Below are positions 26,749 to 35,158 of a stretch of 64,000 nt of DNA, one piece after another (within the stretch, counting starts at the first letter, position 1; each line of letters opens with the position of its first letter). Source of the DNA: JAVVHH01 sp965276815 (GTDB taxonomy: Bacteria > Pseudomonadota > Alphaproteobacteria > Acetobacterales > Acetobacteraceae); contig CBDIBE010000011.1 in the NCBI GenBank assembly GCA_965276815.1, forward strand, positions 1,178,001-1,242,000. Direction: 5' to 3'. The position numbers were made by a program, and so were the translations under genes. Below the pieces are notes generated by a model. That model was not told where the DNA came from. It saw only the letters and a list, made by a program, of their open reading frames with translations, and did no database searches.

Positions 26749-27210
26749 CTACCCGTCCGCGCGCGGCACCCAGGGGACGCGAGCAACCTCGATCCCCTCG
26801 TCGGCCAAGGCTTCCGCCTGCTCGGGGCTCGATTCCCCATAAATGCTGCGCCGCTCGCTCTCGCCCCGATGGATCCGCCGCGCTTCGTCGGCGAATTCCG
26901 GGCCGACATAGTCGCTCGTCCGCTCGATCTCGGCGCGGATCCGCTGCAGTGCGGCCCGCATCTGGTCCGGCATTGCCGTCGCCGTCTTCTCTTCGACTTT
27001 CGCCGGCGGCGCCTCCGGCTGCCCCTGCTGGTCCACCGTCACCCGCGCCCGCCCGACATGCGGCGCCATCAGCGCCCGATGCACCTTGCTGTCGCCGCAC
27101 TCCGGACACGCAATCAACCCCCGCTCGGCCTGCTGCTCGAACGCGGCGCTATCCTTGAACCAACCGTCGAACCCGTGCTCTGCGCCGCAGCGCAATCGGT
27201 AATGGATCAT
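26749..27210 (-). CDS. DUF1178 family protein
   Basis: A 153-residue protein starting MIHYRLRCGAEHGFDGWFKDSAAFEQQ, the diagnostic DUF1178 N-terminus. Cysteines at C8 and in IACPECGDSKVHRALMAP form a CxxC-type metal site that resembles a zinc ribbon. The middle is a low-complexity linker; the C-terminal part contains YVGPEFADEARRIHRGE. The function is not established. It is the last gene of the comF-grxC-DUF1178 run, 40 bases after grxC. Confidence 0.93.
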   Translation of the reverse strand: MIHYRLRCGAEHGFDGWFKDSAAFEQQAERGLIACPECGDSKVHRALMAPHVGRARVTVDQQGQPEAPPAKVEEKTATAMPDQMRAALQRIRAEIERTSDYVGPEFADEARRIHRGESERRSIYGESSPEQAEALADEGIEVARVPWVPRADG

Positions 27211-27250
27211 GACCTAAATAGATGACTTCCTCGCGACGAAATGCAAGGAA

Positions 27251-27511
27251 TCACGCTGGCGTGAGCAACGGATCCAGCTTCCCCGCCCGCTCGAGCGCCA
27301 TCAGATCGTCCGATCCGCCGATATGCCGCCCATCGATGAAAATCTGCGGCACGGTCGTCTGGCCACCCGAGCGCCGCTCCGCCGCTTGCCGCTCCGGCGT
27401 GCCATGCGGGGCGTTGATCTCCTTGAACGCAGCCCCCTTCCGCTCCAGCAGGCCGATCGCCCGCGCGCAATAGCCGCACCAGGGTTGAGTGTAGATTTCG
27501 ATTGTGGCCAT
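27251..27511 (-). CDS. grxC: Glutaredoxin 3
   Basis: An 86-residue glutaredoxin (MATIEIYTQPWCGYCARAIG). The redox motif is CGYC; TTVPQIFIDGRHIGGSDDL supplies the cis-proline and the glutathione-binding GGxDD segment. It reduces disulfides and glutathione mixed disulfides in the cytosol. It sits between comF and the DUF1178 gene, an arrangement widespread in alphaproteobacteria; the carbon-nitrogen hydrolase that often follows grxC in that cluster is absent here. Confidence 0.97.
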   Translation of the reverse strand: MATIEIYTQPWCGYCARAIGLLERKGAAFKEINAPHGTPERQAAERRSGGQTTVPQIFIDGRHIGGSDDLMALERAGKLDPLLTPA

Positions 27512-27561
27512 TATGTCTCCTCGAGAGATAATGTCGGAAAGCCGCGTGGCCGGTGCAATCC

Positions 27562-28233
27562 CTACCGGTCGTAATGCTGATCCCGCACCCGCGCCGCCGC
27601 CAGCACGTCCACCCGCGCCGCGCCCGCGCCCAGCAGCGCCCGCACGCAGCTCCGCGCCGTCGCGCCCGAAGTCAGCACATCGTCGATCAACAGCACCCGC
27701 GCGTCCTGCAGCGCGACGAGGCGGGACGGACGCGCCCGGATCGCCCCATCCAGCTCCGCGGCGCGCTGCGCCGGCGACATCACCGCCAGCGGCCGGGTCG
27801 ACCGGAGCCGCTGCAGCGCATCGAGCAGCGCCGGCCGCCCGCTCAGCCGCGCCAGCGCCCGCGCCAGCAATGCCGCCTGGTTATACCGGCGCGAGATCAG
27901 CCGCCTGCGGTGCAGTGGCACCGGCACCAGCCAATCCGCCTCCCGCAGCAGCGCCGTCCCCGCCCGCGCCATCAGCGGCGCCAGCGCTCGCGCCGTCTCG
28001 ACCCGGTCGCCATACTTGAATGGCAGCAAGATCCGCCTGGCCTGGTCGTCATACCGCAGCGCCGCCCGCGCCGTCCCCCAAGGCGGCGGATCGTCGCGGC
28101 ACCGCGCGCAACAGCCGGACACGCCCCCCTCGTCCGGCGCCTCGAACGGCACGCCGCATTTCGCGCAGCAGGGCGGCGTGATGAAGTGCGCCTGCCCAAA
28201 ACACGAGGAACATAGCCGCCCCGGCGCATCCAC
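27562..28233 (-). CDS. comF: ComF family phosphoribosyltransferase-like protein
   Basis: 223 residues from the GTG at 28233. A four-cysteine cluster and the PRTase fold (VLLIDDVLTSGATARSCVRALLGAGA) mark ComF, a family linked to DNA uptake and phosphoribosyl chemistry. The conserved reading continues upstream of this GTG as LLLPPQCLTCDQPV, giving the first CxxC of the cluster, but no ATG, GTG or TTG occurs between the in-frame stop at 28360-28362 and 28233. Real translation may start at a rare codon such as the CTG at 28317, or coupled to the end of the rhodanese gene. The annotated start is therefore probably too short. Confidence 0.88.
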   Translation of the reverse strand: MDAPGRLCSSCFGQAHFITPPCCAKCGVPFEAPDEGGVSGCCARCRDDPPPWGTARAALRYDDQARRILLPFKYGDRVETARALAPLMARAGTALLREADWLVPVPLHRRRLISRRYNQAALLARALARLSGRPALLDALQRLRSTRPLAVMSPAQRAAELDGAIRARPSRLVALQDARVLLIDDVLTSGATARSCVRALLGAGAARVDVLAAARVRDQHYDR

Positions 28234-28297
28234 CGGCTGATCGCAGGTCAGGCACTGCGGTGGCAGCAGCAGGTCGAGCGCCGCACGCCCGGCGCGC

Positions 28298-29854
28298 TCA
28301 AACGCCGAAGCGAACAGTGCCGTCGCGCTCGATCTCGCGCACCAGATCGATCTCCCAGGTCAGATAAGCCTGCATCGCCGCCTCGACGCCCGAATTCCGG
28401 TCGTACGGCTTCAGGTAGTAATCGACGCAAGCCTCGTCCGGCGGGTCGGTCTTGTCGGCAACCAGCCCGCCGCCCCGTTCGGCCCAGCCGATCGTGCCAC
28501 CTCGCAGCACCTGCACCTTCGCCTCGGTCAGCCCCTTCGCCTCGGCGACGGCAAGCCCTGCGACCACCGCCTGCGGCGAGGTCAGCACCACATGCGACGC
28601 CGCCGCCAGCCGCTCCCGCAGCGTGTTCAGCCTCGTCCGCACCGCCCACACCGCGCCCGGAACATGCCCGGCGCGGAACTCGACGCTGCGCGCCAGGTCG
28701 ATGACCAGCGCCCCCTCGGGCACGATCTCCGTCTCGTCCGCCTCAGGTGCCAGCGGTGCGGCCGGGCCGGGCTCGGCCAAATCGTCCAGCCCGCCTTCGA
28801 CCACGAACACGTCGCGCTGCCCCATCTGCCGCAGCCAGGCGCCCGCCATCCGCGCGCGCACCCCGTCATCGTCGATCAGCGCGATGCGCGCCCCGCGCAC
28901 TCCGATCCAGGAATCCGTCGCCTGGATGAGCTGCCCGCCCGGCGCGTTGCGGCTGCCGGGCCGGCTGCGCGCAGCGAACTCCGCCGGATCGCGCACGTCG
29001 AGCATATAGACGGTCCTCGCCGGGTCCTGCTCGTAGCGCGCCAGGTCGAGCGGCCCGATAACCCCCACACCCGACGCCTCGGCAAACGCCGCCGCCCGCG
29101 CGAGCGCCAGCGCCGCTGTGTCCGGCCTGCCCTCCTTGTAGCGTTCGCTCCGCCCGCGCTCGACCTGCAGCCCGGCCAGCTCCCAGCCCATCGTGCCATT
29201 GCGCAGCGCCACCACCCGGTTGGGCACCCCCGCGCGCCGCAAGCTCTCCGCGCCAAGAATGCTGCGCGTGCGCCCCGCGCAGTTCACCACCACCAGCGTG
29301 TTAGGGTCCGGCGCCAGATCGCCGATCCGATAGGCCAGCTCGCCCCCGGGCACATTGACCCCGGTCGGGATCGACATCCGCCGGAATTCGTCGATCGGCC
29401 GGCTGTCCAGCACGACCATGTCCCGCCCCTCGTCAAGCCACGCCTTCAGCTCCGGCGCATCGACGCTCTCCGTCCCGTAATGGTGCTCGACCCACTCGCC
29501 GAACGCCTTGCTCGGCACGTTGACCCCGGTGAACAGCACGTAGCCCGCTGCCTCCCAGGCCTTGGTGCCGCCATCCAGCACATACACATCCGCAGCGCCC
29601 TGGCTGACCAGGTATTCCGCCAGCCGCTCGGCGAGCCCGCGCCCGTCATCGACACAGACCGTGCGCACCGAGATAAGCGGCAGCAGCAGCTTGACCCGCA
29701 GCTCCGCGCGCGACAGCGGGCACGGGATCGCCCAGAACAGGTGGCCGGAGCCGAACTCGCCCTCCTCCCGCGCGTCCAGCAGCGCGAGCTCGCGCCCGTC
29801 GAGGATCCAATCCCGCACCGTCGCCGGTGACAGGCGGCCGATGCTGCTCTCCAT
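28298..29854 (-). CDS. Four-domain rhodanese-like sulfurtransferase
   Basis: A 518-residue protein with four rhodanese repeats, at roughly residues 8-108, 130-235, 262-365 and 378-475. Only the second has an active-site cysteine (Cys192, loop CAGRTR). The equivalent positions in domains 1 and 3 are aspartates (VDDGRG, IDDDGV) and domain 4 has TSPQ, so those copies look structural. The protein probably moves sulfane sulfur as a persulfide. Its ATG overlaps the stop of the upstream thiol dioxygenase (ATGA), suggesting the two proteins work on the same sulfur compound. Cytosolic, with no signal peptide. Confidence 0.93.
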   Translation of the reverse strand: MESSIGRLSPATVRDWILDGRELALLDAREEGEFGSGHLFWAIPCPLSRAELRVKLLLPLISVRTVCVDDGRGLAERLAEYLVSQGAADVYVLDGGTKAWEAAGYVLFTGVNVPSKAFGEWVEHHYGTESVDAPELKAWLDEGRDMVVLDSRPIDEFRRMSIPTGVNVPGGELAYRIGDLAPDPNTLVVVNCAGRTRSILGAESLRRAGVPNRVVALRNGTMGWELAGLQVERGRSERYKEGRPDTAALALARAAAFAEASGVGVIGPLDLARYEQDPARTVYMLDVRDPAEFAARSRPGSRNAPGGQLIQATDSWIGVRGARIALIDDDGVRARMAGAWLRQMGQRDVFVVEGGLDDLAEPGPAAPLAPEADETEIVPEGALVIDLARSVEFRAGHVPGAVWAVRTRLNTLRERLAAASHVVLTSPQAVVAGLAVAEAKGLTEAKVQVLRGGTIGWAERGGGLVADKTDPPDEACVDYYLKPYDRNSGVEAAMQAYLTWEIDLVREIERDGTVRFGV

Positions 29855-30462
29855 CAGCGGTTGGCGGTCGGCTTCATGTACGCCTTGTTGTACGGCTGCA
29901 CCGTACCGGCCTCCAAATCGAACCCCATCCGGTCATCGAGCTTCTCCAGCGCCAGCCCATAGACATGCAGGTGCCGCGTCGGCTTGCCGTCCCCGGTGTG
30001 GATCGAGTGGATGTCCTCCGGCATCAGCGCGATCCCCGTCCCCGGCTCGACCATGACCTCGCGCGCCAGCTCCAGCTTTGCCTTGCCCTCCTGGCTGCCG
30101 TCGTCGACCCGGCGGTACACGCGGTTCAGCTCCTGCCCCTCCACCGCGACCACGACAGCCCAAGTGGTATGATCGTGCGGCTTGGTGGAATTGCCCGGGT
30201 TGAGCGCCAGCATGTAGATCGCGAAGCGGCCGTCCGGCTCTTCCTGCAACAAATAGCGCTTCGACCCCTTCTCACCCTCCGGCAGCGGCGGGAACTCGGA
30301 GGCTGGGAACAGCGCCTCGTGCTCGGCGAGCTTCAGCATCTCCGCCTTGACGCCGTCGAGCGACTCGCGGGTCACTCCTTGGCTGCGCTCGATGCCCTTG
30401 ATGCGATCCATCGTCGCGGCAACGGCGGCGGCGCGAGGGGCCGCCTGGGCGGATGCGTTCAT
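29854..30462 (-). CDS. Cupin thiol dioxygenase (cysteine/3-mercaptopropionate dioxygenase family)
   Basis: A 202-residue cupin protein. The first cupin motif gives KPHDHTTWAVV with two iron-binding histidines, and the third histidine lies in the second motif (DIHSIHTGDGKPTRHLHVYG). These enzymes oxidise a thiol to a sulfinate with O2. The cysteine- versus mercaptopropionate-specific form cannot be decided with certainty. It is the first gene of a coupled pair with the multi-rhodanese protein, and is divergent from the methyltransferase at 30545. Confidence 0.9.
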   Translation of the reverse strand: MNASAQAAPRAAAVAATMDRIKGIERSQGVTRESLDGVKAEMLKLAEHEALFPASEFPPLPEGEKGSKRYLLQEEPDGRFAIYMLALNPGNSTKPHDHTTWAVVVAVEGQELNRVYRRVDDGSQEGKAKLELAREVMVEPGTGIALMPEDIHSIHTGDGKPTRHLHVYGLALEKLDDRMGFDLEAGTVQPYNKAYMKPTANR

Positions 30463-30544
30463 GGCCTGTCCTCCTAAATTTGGCCTAAGCTATCGCCGCT
30501 TGCGCACCCTGGTCAAAGCCGGCGCGCGAGGGCACATGCGGGCG

Positions 30545-31324
30545 ATGTCCGACCCGCACGTTTTCGACCGGAGAGCGGTCCGTCTGCACCGCGACCGGGC
30601 GGCGCGGACGGTTGGCGCCGTGGCCCCGGTGCTGCTCGACTGCGCCGAGCGCCTGCTCGACCGCCTCGACGACACCACACGAAGCTTCACCCAAGCGCTC
30701 GACCTCGGCGGCCGCGGCGTCGTCGCCCCGCTGCTGCGCCAAAGAGGGATCGCGGTGGTGAGCGCCGACCTCTCCCCCGCCATGGCCACGCTGAATGGCG
30801 GCCTGTGCGTCGCCGCCGACGACGAATGGCTGCCATTCGGCCCCAACAGCTTCGATCTCGTGGTCGCGAGCCTCTCCCTGCACTGGGTCAACGACCTGCC
30901 GGGCGCGCTGATCCAGATCCGCCGGGCGCTGCGGCCGCAAGGCTTGCTGCTGGCCAGCCTGCCGGCCTTGGGAACACTGGCGGCACTCCGCACGGCGCTG
31001 ACCACGGCCGAGCTCGAGCTGCGCGGCGGCGCCTCGCCGCGCGTCTCGCCGTTCCCCGACTTGCCGGACCTCGCCGGGCTGCTGCAACGCGCCGGATTCA
31101 GCCTGCCCGTCGCCGACGTGGAGGACATCGCATTGTCCTACGCCGACCCGCTCGCGCTGCTGCGCGACCTTCGCGATGCGGGGGAGACCAACGCCGTGTC
31201 GCTGCGGTCGCGCGCGCCGCCCGATCCACGCTTGTTCGCCGCCGCACTGGACGGGCTCCCGGTCCGCGATGGCCGGGTCACCGCCACGCTGCGGCTGGCG
31301 ACGGTGACCGGTTGGGCGGGATAG
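30545..31324 (+). CDS. SAM-dependent methyltransferase (NDUFAF5/BioC-like)
   Basis: A 259-residue protein starting MSDPHVFDRRAVRLHRDRAA, the signature N-terminus of the methyltransferase that flanks comF in alphaproteobacteria and is related to mitochondrial NDUFAF5 (complex I assembly). SAM motif I is ALDLGGRGVVAPLL, with an acidic residue in ADLSPAM; the region LVVASLSLHWVNDLPGALIQIRRALRPQGLLLASL is conserved. The true substrate is unknown. Normally it is adjacent to comF; here cupin and rhodanese genes separate them. Confidence 0.9.
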   Translation: MSDPHVFDRRAVRLHRDRAARTVGAVAPVLLDCAERLLDRLDDTTRSFTQALDLGGRGVVAPLLRQRGIAVVSADLSPAMATLNGGLCVAADDEWLPFGPNSFDLVVASLSLHWVNDLPGALIQIRRALRPQGLLLASLPALGTLAALRTALTTAELELRGGASPRVSPFPDLPDLAGLLQRAGFSLPVADVEDIALSYADPLALLRDLRDAGETNAVSLRSRAPPDPRLFAAALDGLPVRDGRVTATLRLATVTGWAG

Positions 31325-31325
31325 C

Positions 31326-32408
31326 TCAGGCCCCAACCAGGTTCGGCAGGATCGCCTGTGCGTTGAGCCACTCGATCCGCGACAGCTTATCCGCCGACAT
31401 CCCAGAGGCCTTCAGCCCGGTGACCGTGTCGAGCGGCGAGGCCGCGGGAAAATCCGAGCCGAACATGATGTGATCGATCGGCATGAGCGCGGTCAGCGAC
31501 GGCAGCGTGTATTGGTTCCAGGCCTGCGCGGTGTCGAAATATAGCTTCTGGATCAGCGGCACCGCGCCGCCGGGCTCGGCCTTCATCAGCTCCGGGTCGC
31601 CGCCCACCATGCGGTTGAAGCGGAAGGTCAGGAACGGCACGTCGCCGCCGCCATGCGAGAAGATGAACTTGATGTCCGGAAACCGCACGGTCACGTGGTT
31701 CATCAGCAGGCTGGCGATCGTGCGCGAGGTCTCGGTCCCGTATTCCACCACCACGTCCGGCACGCCGGGGACCACATTGGTGCAGCAGGCCGGCTGCAGC
31801 GGGTGCACGAACACCACAGCCGTTCGCCGGTTGAGCTCTTGCATCACCGGGGTGAAGGCCGGATCGCCCAGATACTTCGTGCCGTAGCTCGTCATCATGC
31901 CGACGCCCTGCGCCTTCAGGGTGTCCATGCCGTAGGCGATCTCGGCCAGCGTGTTGTCGACATCGGGCATCGGCAGCGTGGTGAACATGCCGAACCGGCC
32001 CTTGTGGTCGGCCACCATGCGCGCCTGATACTCGTTGCAATCCCGCGCCAGCGCCTTCGCCGCGTCGTAATCACCGAAGAACACGCCGGGATCGCTCGTC
32101 GAAACCACCGCGGTCGCAACGCCGGCAGCGTCCATGGCGTCGAGCGACTTCTGCAGCGTCCAGGCCATGTTGAAGCCCTGGTTCGTCCGCCGCCCCTTCA
32201 TCATCGCCAGCAGTCCGGGGGACGTATAATGATGGTGCACGTCGATGCGCGTCGGCGCGTTCGTGGTCTGTGCGCGCGCCCCGCCAGCGGCGGCGGCAAA
32301 CCCGGCGGCAACGGCGCCGCGCAGCAAGCCGCGCCGGCTCAAACCAAACCCACAGCCGCAGGGCGGCGCGGCGCTCCCGGCATCCCAATGGTCGCACTTG
32401 ATAAGCAT
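31326..32408 (-). CDS. Tat-exported amidohydrolase (ACMSD-like)
   Basis: A 360-residue protein from the ATG at 32408 (MLIKCDHWDAGS), with GGGAG upstream. Residues about 23-48 form a twin-arginine signal (LSRRGLLRGAVAAGFAAAAGGARA). The mature enzyme shows the amidohydrolase metal site DVHHHY, a histidine in FVHPL, SHGGGDVPFL and the aspartate in MFGSDFPA, as in amidohydrolase_2 / aminocarboxymuconate-semialdehyde decarboxylase relatives. Export to the periplasm is predicted. The substrate is unknown. It converges on the methyltransferase and diverges from clpS. Confidence 0.9.
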   Translation of the reverse strand: MLIKCDHWDAGSAAPPCGCGFGLSRRGLLRGAVAAGFAAAAGGARAQTTNAPTRIDVHHHYTSPGLLAMMKGRRTNQGFNMAWTLQKSLDAMDAAGVATAVVSTSDPGVFFGDYDAAKALARDCNEYQARMVADHKGRFGMFTTLPMPDVDNTLAEIAYGMDTLKAQGVGMMTSYGTKYLGDPAFTPVMQELNRRTAVVFVHPLQPACCTNVVPGVPDVVVEYGTETSRTIASLLMNHVTVRFPDIKFIFSHGGGDVPFLTFRFNRMVGGDPELMKAEPGGAVPLIQKLYFDTAQAWNQYTLPSLTALMPIDHIMFGSDFPAASPLDTVTGLKASGMSADKLSRIEWLNAQAILPNLVGA

Positions 32409-32531
32409 GGAACACTCCCCCCGGTGGCCGCCAGTTCTCGGCGGTCCGTCCGGCTTCTCATCGTGAATCAAAAGGTATGTCAAGCGAGCTTCGTGCTATG
32501 GTTTGGCCCCGTGAGCAGGGGCGCAGACTGC

Positions 32532-32831
32532 ATGCAGAATCAGGATACCAAGCCACGCACCATCATCCAGACCGAGCGGCCGCGGCTGCACAAGGTGATC
32601 CTGGTCAATGACGACTACACGCCGCGCGAATTCGTCGTCCGCGTGCTCAAGTCTGAGTTCCGGATGTCCGAAAGCCAGGCCCACAAGGTCATGATCACCG
32701 CGCATCAGCGCGGGGTCTGTGTCGTCGCCGTCTACACGAAGGATGTCGCCGAGGCGAAAGCCACCAACGCCACCGACGCCGGCCGCGCCAAAGGTTATCC
32801 CCTGCTATTCACGACCGAGCCGGAAGAGTAG
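32532..32831 (+). CDS. clpS: ATP-dependent Clp protease adaptor ClpS
   Basis: A 99-residue protein (MQNQDTKPRT). The core LHKVILVNDDYTPREFVVRVL and HQRGVCVVAVYTKDVAEAK are diagnostic; ClpS presents N-degron substrates to ClpA. The conserved aspartates and histidine of the N-end pocket (NDDYT, MITAH) are present. The gene is not next to clpA here. Longer in-frame starts overlap the amidohydrolase gene and are rejected. Confidence 0.97.
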   Translation: MQNQDTKPRTIIQTERPRLHKVILVNDDYTPREFVVRVLKSEFRMSESQAHKVMITAHQRGVCVVAVYTKDVAEAKATNATDAGRAKGYPLLFTTEPEE

Positions 32832-32832
32832 C

Positions 32833-33819
32833 TCAACCTCCGGTCAGGCTCATGTGCCGCGCCACCGACGGCGACGGCGCCCGGCGGTCGATCACGAAGT
32901 CATGCCCCTTCGGCTTGCGGCTGATCGCTTCCATGATCGCGAGATCGACCTGCGTGTCCGACGCGCCGGACCGCAGCACGCTGCGCAGATCGGCCGCGTC
33001 ATCCTGGCCGAGGCACATGAACAGCGTGCCAGTGCAGGTCAGCCGCACCCGGTTGCAGCTCTCGCAGAAATTATGGGTCATTGGCGTGATGAAGCCAACC
33101 CGCGTCCCGGTCTCCTCCACGTCGAAGTAGCGCGCCGGGCCGCCGGTGCGATATCCGGTCTCCGTCAAGGTGAACCGGCGCCGCAACCCGGCCCGCACCA
33201 CCGACAACGGCAGATACTGGTCCGTCCGGTCCCCGCCGATATCGCCCATCGGCATGGTCTCGATCAGGCAGAAATCGTGGCCGCGCTCGCCGCACCAGGC
33301 GAGCATGTCGGGAATCTCGTCCTCGTTCATCCCCCGCAGCGCCACCGCGTTGATCTTGACGTGCAGCCCGGCCGCCTTCGCCGCCTCGATCCCCTCCAGC
33401 ACGCGCTCGATTCGCCCCCAACGGGTGATTGCGGTGAACCGCGCCGGGTCGAGCGTGTCGAGGCTCACATTGACCCGGCGAACCCCTGCATCGGCCAGGT
33501 CCTGCGCGTATTTCGCGAGCTGCGTGCCGTTCGTCGTCAGCGTCAGTTCCTCGAGCCCATTGCCAAGCCGGCTGCCTAGATTGCGGAACAGCGTCATCAC
33601 CCCGCGCCGGACCAGCGGCTCGCCGCCGGTCAGCCGCAGCTTGACAACCCCGTTGCGGATGAACGCGGCGCAGAGCCGCTCCAGCTCCTCCAGCGACAGC
33701 ACTTCCGCCTTGGGCAGGAAGGTCATCTGCTCCGCCATGCAATACACGCAGCGGAGGTCACAGCGGTCGGTCACGGAAACGCGCAAATAGGTGATGCGGC
33801 GGCCAAACGGGTCGATCAT
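32833..33819 (-). CDS. moaA: GTP 3',8-cyclase MoaA
   Basis: A 328-residue radical SAM enzyme from MIDPFGRRITYLRVSVT. The N-terminal cluster motif is CDLRCVYC, and the second cluster is supplied by FCESCNRVRLTC, which binds the substrate. MoaA converts GTP toward cyclic pyranopterin, the first step of molybdenum cofactor synthesis. A long upstream extension in the same frame reads through the DUF3553 gene and is not used. It ends the leftward galU-moaA run. Confidence 0.97.
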   Translation of the reverse strand: MIDPFGRRITYLRVSVTDRCDLRCVYCMAEQMTFLPKAEVLSLEELERLCAAFIRNGVVKLRLTGGEPLVRRGVMTLFRNLGSRLGNGLEELTLTTNGTQLAKYAQDLADAGVRRVNVSLDTLDPARFTAITRWGRIERVLEGIEAAKAAGLHVKINAVALRGMNEDEIPDMLAWCGERGHDFCLIETMPMGDIGGDRTDQYLPLSVVRAGLRRRFTLTETGYRTGGPARYFDVEETGTRVGFITPMTHNFCESCNRVRLTCTGTLFMCLGQDDAADLRSVLRSGASDTQVDLAIMEAISRKPKGHDFVIDRRAPSPSVARHMSLTGG

Positions 33820-33851
33820 GCCTATCAAAATCGGCGTCCCCGGCCGATTAT

Positions 33852-34037
33852 TCAACACGCATCGTCGTCGATCACCTCGAGTGTGGCGAAGCCCGTGTTG
33901 ATCAGCACTTTGCCGGCGTTTTCGAAATTGACCGTGACCCGGTCGCCCACCACCGACTGTACCTGACCAATCCCCCATTCGGGCTGCCCGGGATGCCGGA
34001 CGCGCTGGCCGGGCTCGAATTCCGACCGCGGCCACAA
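33852..34037 (-). CDS. DUF3553 domain protein
   Basis: About 61 residues from a TTG at 34037 (LWPRSEFEPGQRVRHP); a longer frame to 34106 overlaps the neighbouring aldolase gene. The sequence PGQRVRHPGQPEWGIGQVQS...VTVNFENAGKVLI is the DUF3553 signature, a small CarD/Tudor-like beta fold. Such domains occur alone in alphaproteobacteria and may bind nucleic acid or protein; this is an inference. The TTG lies one base before the aldolase stop, so the start is uncertain. Confidence 0.75.
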   Translation of the reverse strand: MWPRSEFEPGQRVRHPGQPEWGIGQVQSVVGDRVTVNFENAGKVLINTGFATLEVIDDDAC

Positions 34038-34038
34038 A

Positions 34039-35154
34039 TCAGTTGAACGCGCCTCGCGCCGCAACGGGCCACAGGCATTCCACGCGCCCGCCCCGGACGC
34101 CAACATACCAGTCGAACCGGTCGACGGTGGGGTCGCAGTGCCCCGGAATCAGAAGCAGCTTCTCGCCGAGCTTCGGACCGGACGAAGCCGGATCCCACTC
34201 CAGCTTGCCATGCTCGTCCGACGCCCCGGTGTAGCGTATCGCCTCATGCTGCCAAACCAGCGGCATCCCGCTATCGACCGACACCGCCTTATGCCCCGCA
34301 TCCAGCACGGCCAGACCCGGCCGCACCGCGCTCATCACCGTCGCCAGCACGAACAGCGCGTGCCGGAACCCGGCCGAAGCGCCCTCCCGATTGCGCGCAT
34401 AATCCGCGTCCATGAAGCAATAACTGCCCGCCTGAATCTCGGTGTACAACCCGCTCCCAGCCTCGATCTCAAAGGTCCCGGTGCCGGCGCCGCCGATGAT
34501 CGGACAGTCGAGCCCCTGTTGGCGAAGCTGCTCGGTCGTGCGGCGGACGTTATCGACCGCCTGTCCGATGGCGCTCCGCCGCTCCGGCGGTGTCCGGAAA
34601 TGCTGGGCGCGTCCGTGATAAGCCTGCAGTCCGGCAAATCGCAGATGCTTGGACGCGGCGATCACCTGCGCCAGCGCCACGGCCTCCGGCCCCGGCTGCA
34701 CGCCGCAGCGTGTCATGCCCACATCGATCTCGACCAAAACCGGCAGCCGTACCCCGGCCGCCTCGGCGGCATGCTCGATCCGCGCCACGTTGCCGGCATC
34801 GTCCGCGCAAACCGCCATTTGCGTGATCCGCGCCAACGCCGCCAGACGGGCGAGCTTGCCGTCGCCGACGATCTGGTTGCTGACCAGGATGTCCGGCACC
34901 CCGCCCCAGGCTAGCACCTCGGCCTCCGCCACCTTCTGCACGCACTGGCCGACCGCCCCCATGGCGATCTGCCGATGCGCGATCACCGGCGACTTATGGG
35001 TCTTCGCATGCGCCCGCAGCTTCGCCCCGGTCGGCGCGAGCAAATCCCGCATCTGGGCCAAATTATGCTCGAATGCGTCGAGATCGAGCAGAAGCGCGGG
35101 CGTATCTACCTCGTCCTGACGCATCCCGGGCTGCGCGGGTGGCGGCTGGAGCAC
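34039..35154 (-). CDS. D-threonine aldolase / DSD1-like PLP enzyme
   Basis: A 371-residue fold-type III PLP enzyme. DTPALLLDLDAFEHNLAQM and RAHAKTHKSP place the PLP lysine (in the AKTHKS segment); the C-terminal domain includes the metal-binding HCDPTVDRFDWYVGVRGG. Members act on D-threonine or 3-hydroxy-D-aspartate, or dehydrate D-serine. The start may be GTG at 35154 or the ATG 10 codons later (MRQDEVDTPA), which better matches the family. It begins 4 bases after the pgm stop. Confidence 0.88.
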   Translation of the reverse strand: MLQPPPAQPGMRQDEVDTPALLLDLDAFEHNLAQMRDLLAPTGAKLRAHAKTHKSPVIAHRQIAMGAVGQCVQKVAEAEVLAWGGVPDILVSNQIVGDGKLARLAALARITQMAVCADDAGNVARIEHAAEAAGVRLPVLVEIDVGMTRCGVQPGPEAVALAQVIAASKHLRFAGLQAYHGRAQHFRTPPERRSAIGQAVDNVRRTTEQLRQQGLDCPIIGGAGTGTFEIEAGSGLYTEIQAGSYCFMDADYARNREGASAGFRHALFVLATVMSAVRPGLAVLDAGHKAVSVDSGMPLVWQHEAIRYTGASDEHGKLEWDPASSGPKLGEKLLLIPGHCDPTVDRFDWYVGVRGGRVECLWPVAARGAFN

Positions 35155-35158
35155 CTGC

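Noticed and set aside
28248..28649. Separate 133-codon minus-strand gene overlapping the rhodanese 3' end.
   Set aside because: It lies in a different frame from both the rhodanese and comF, and has no recognisable features.
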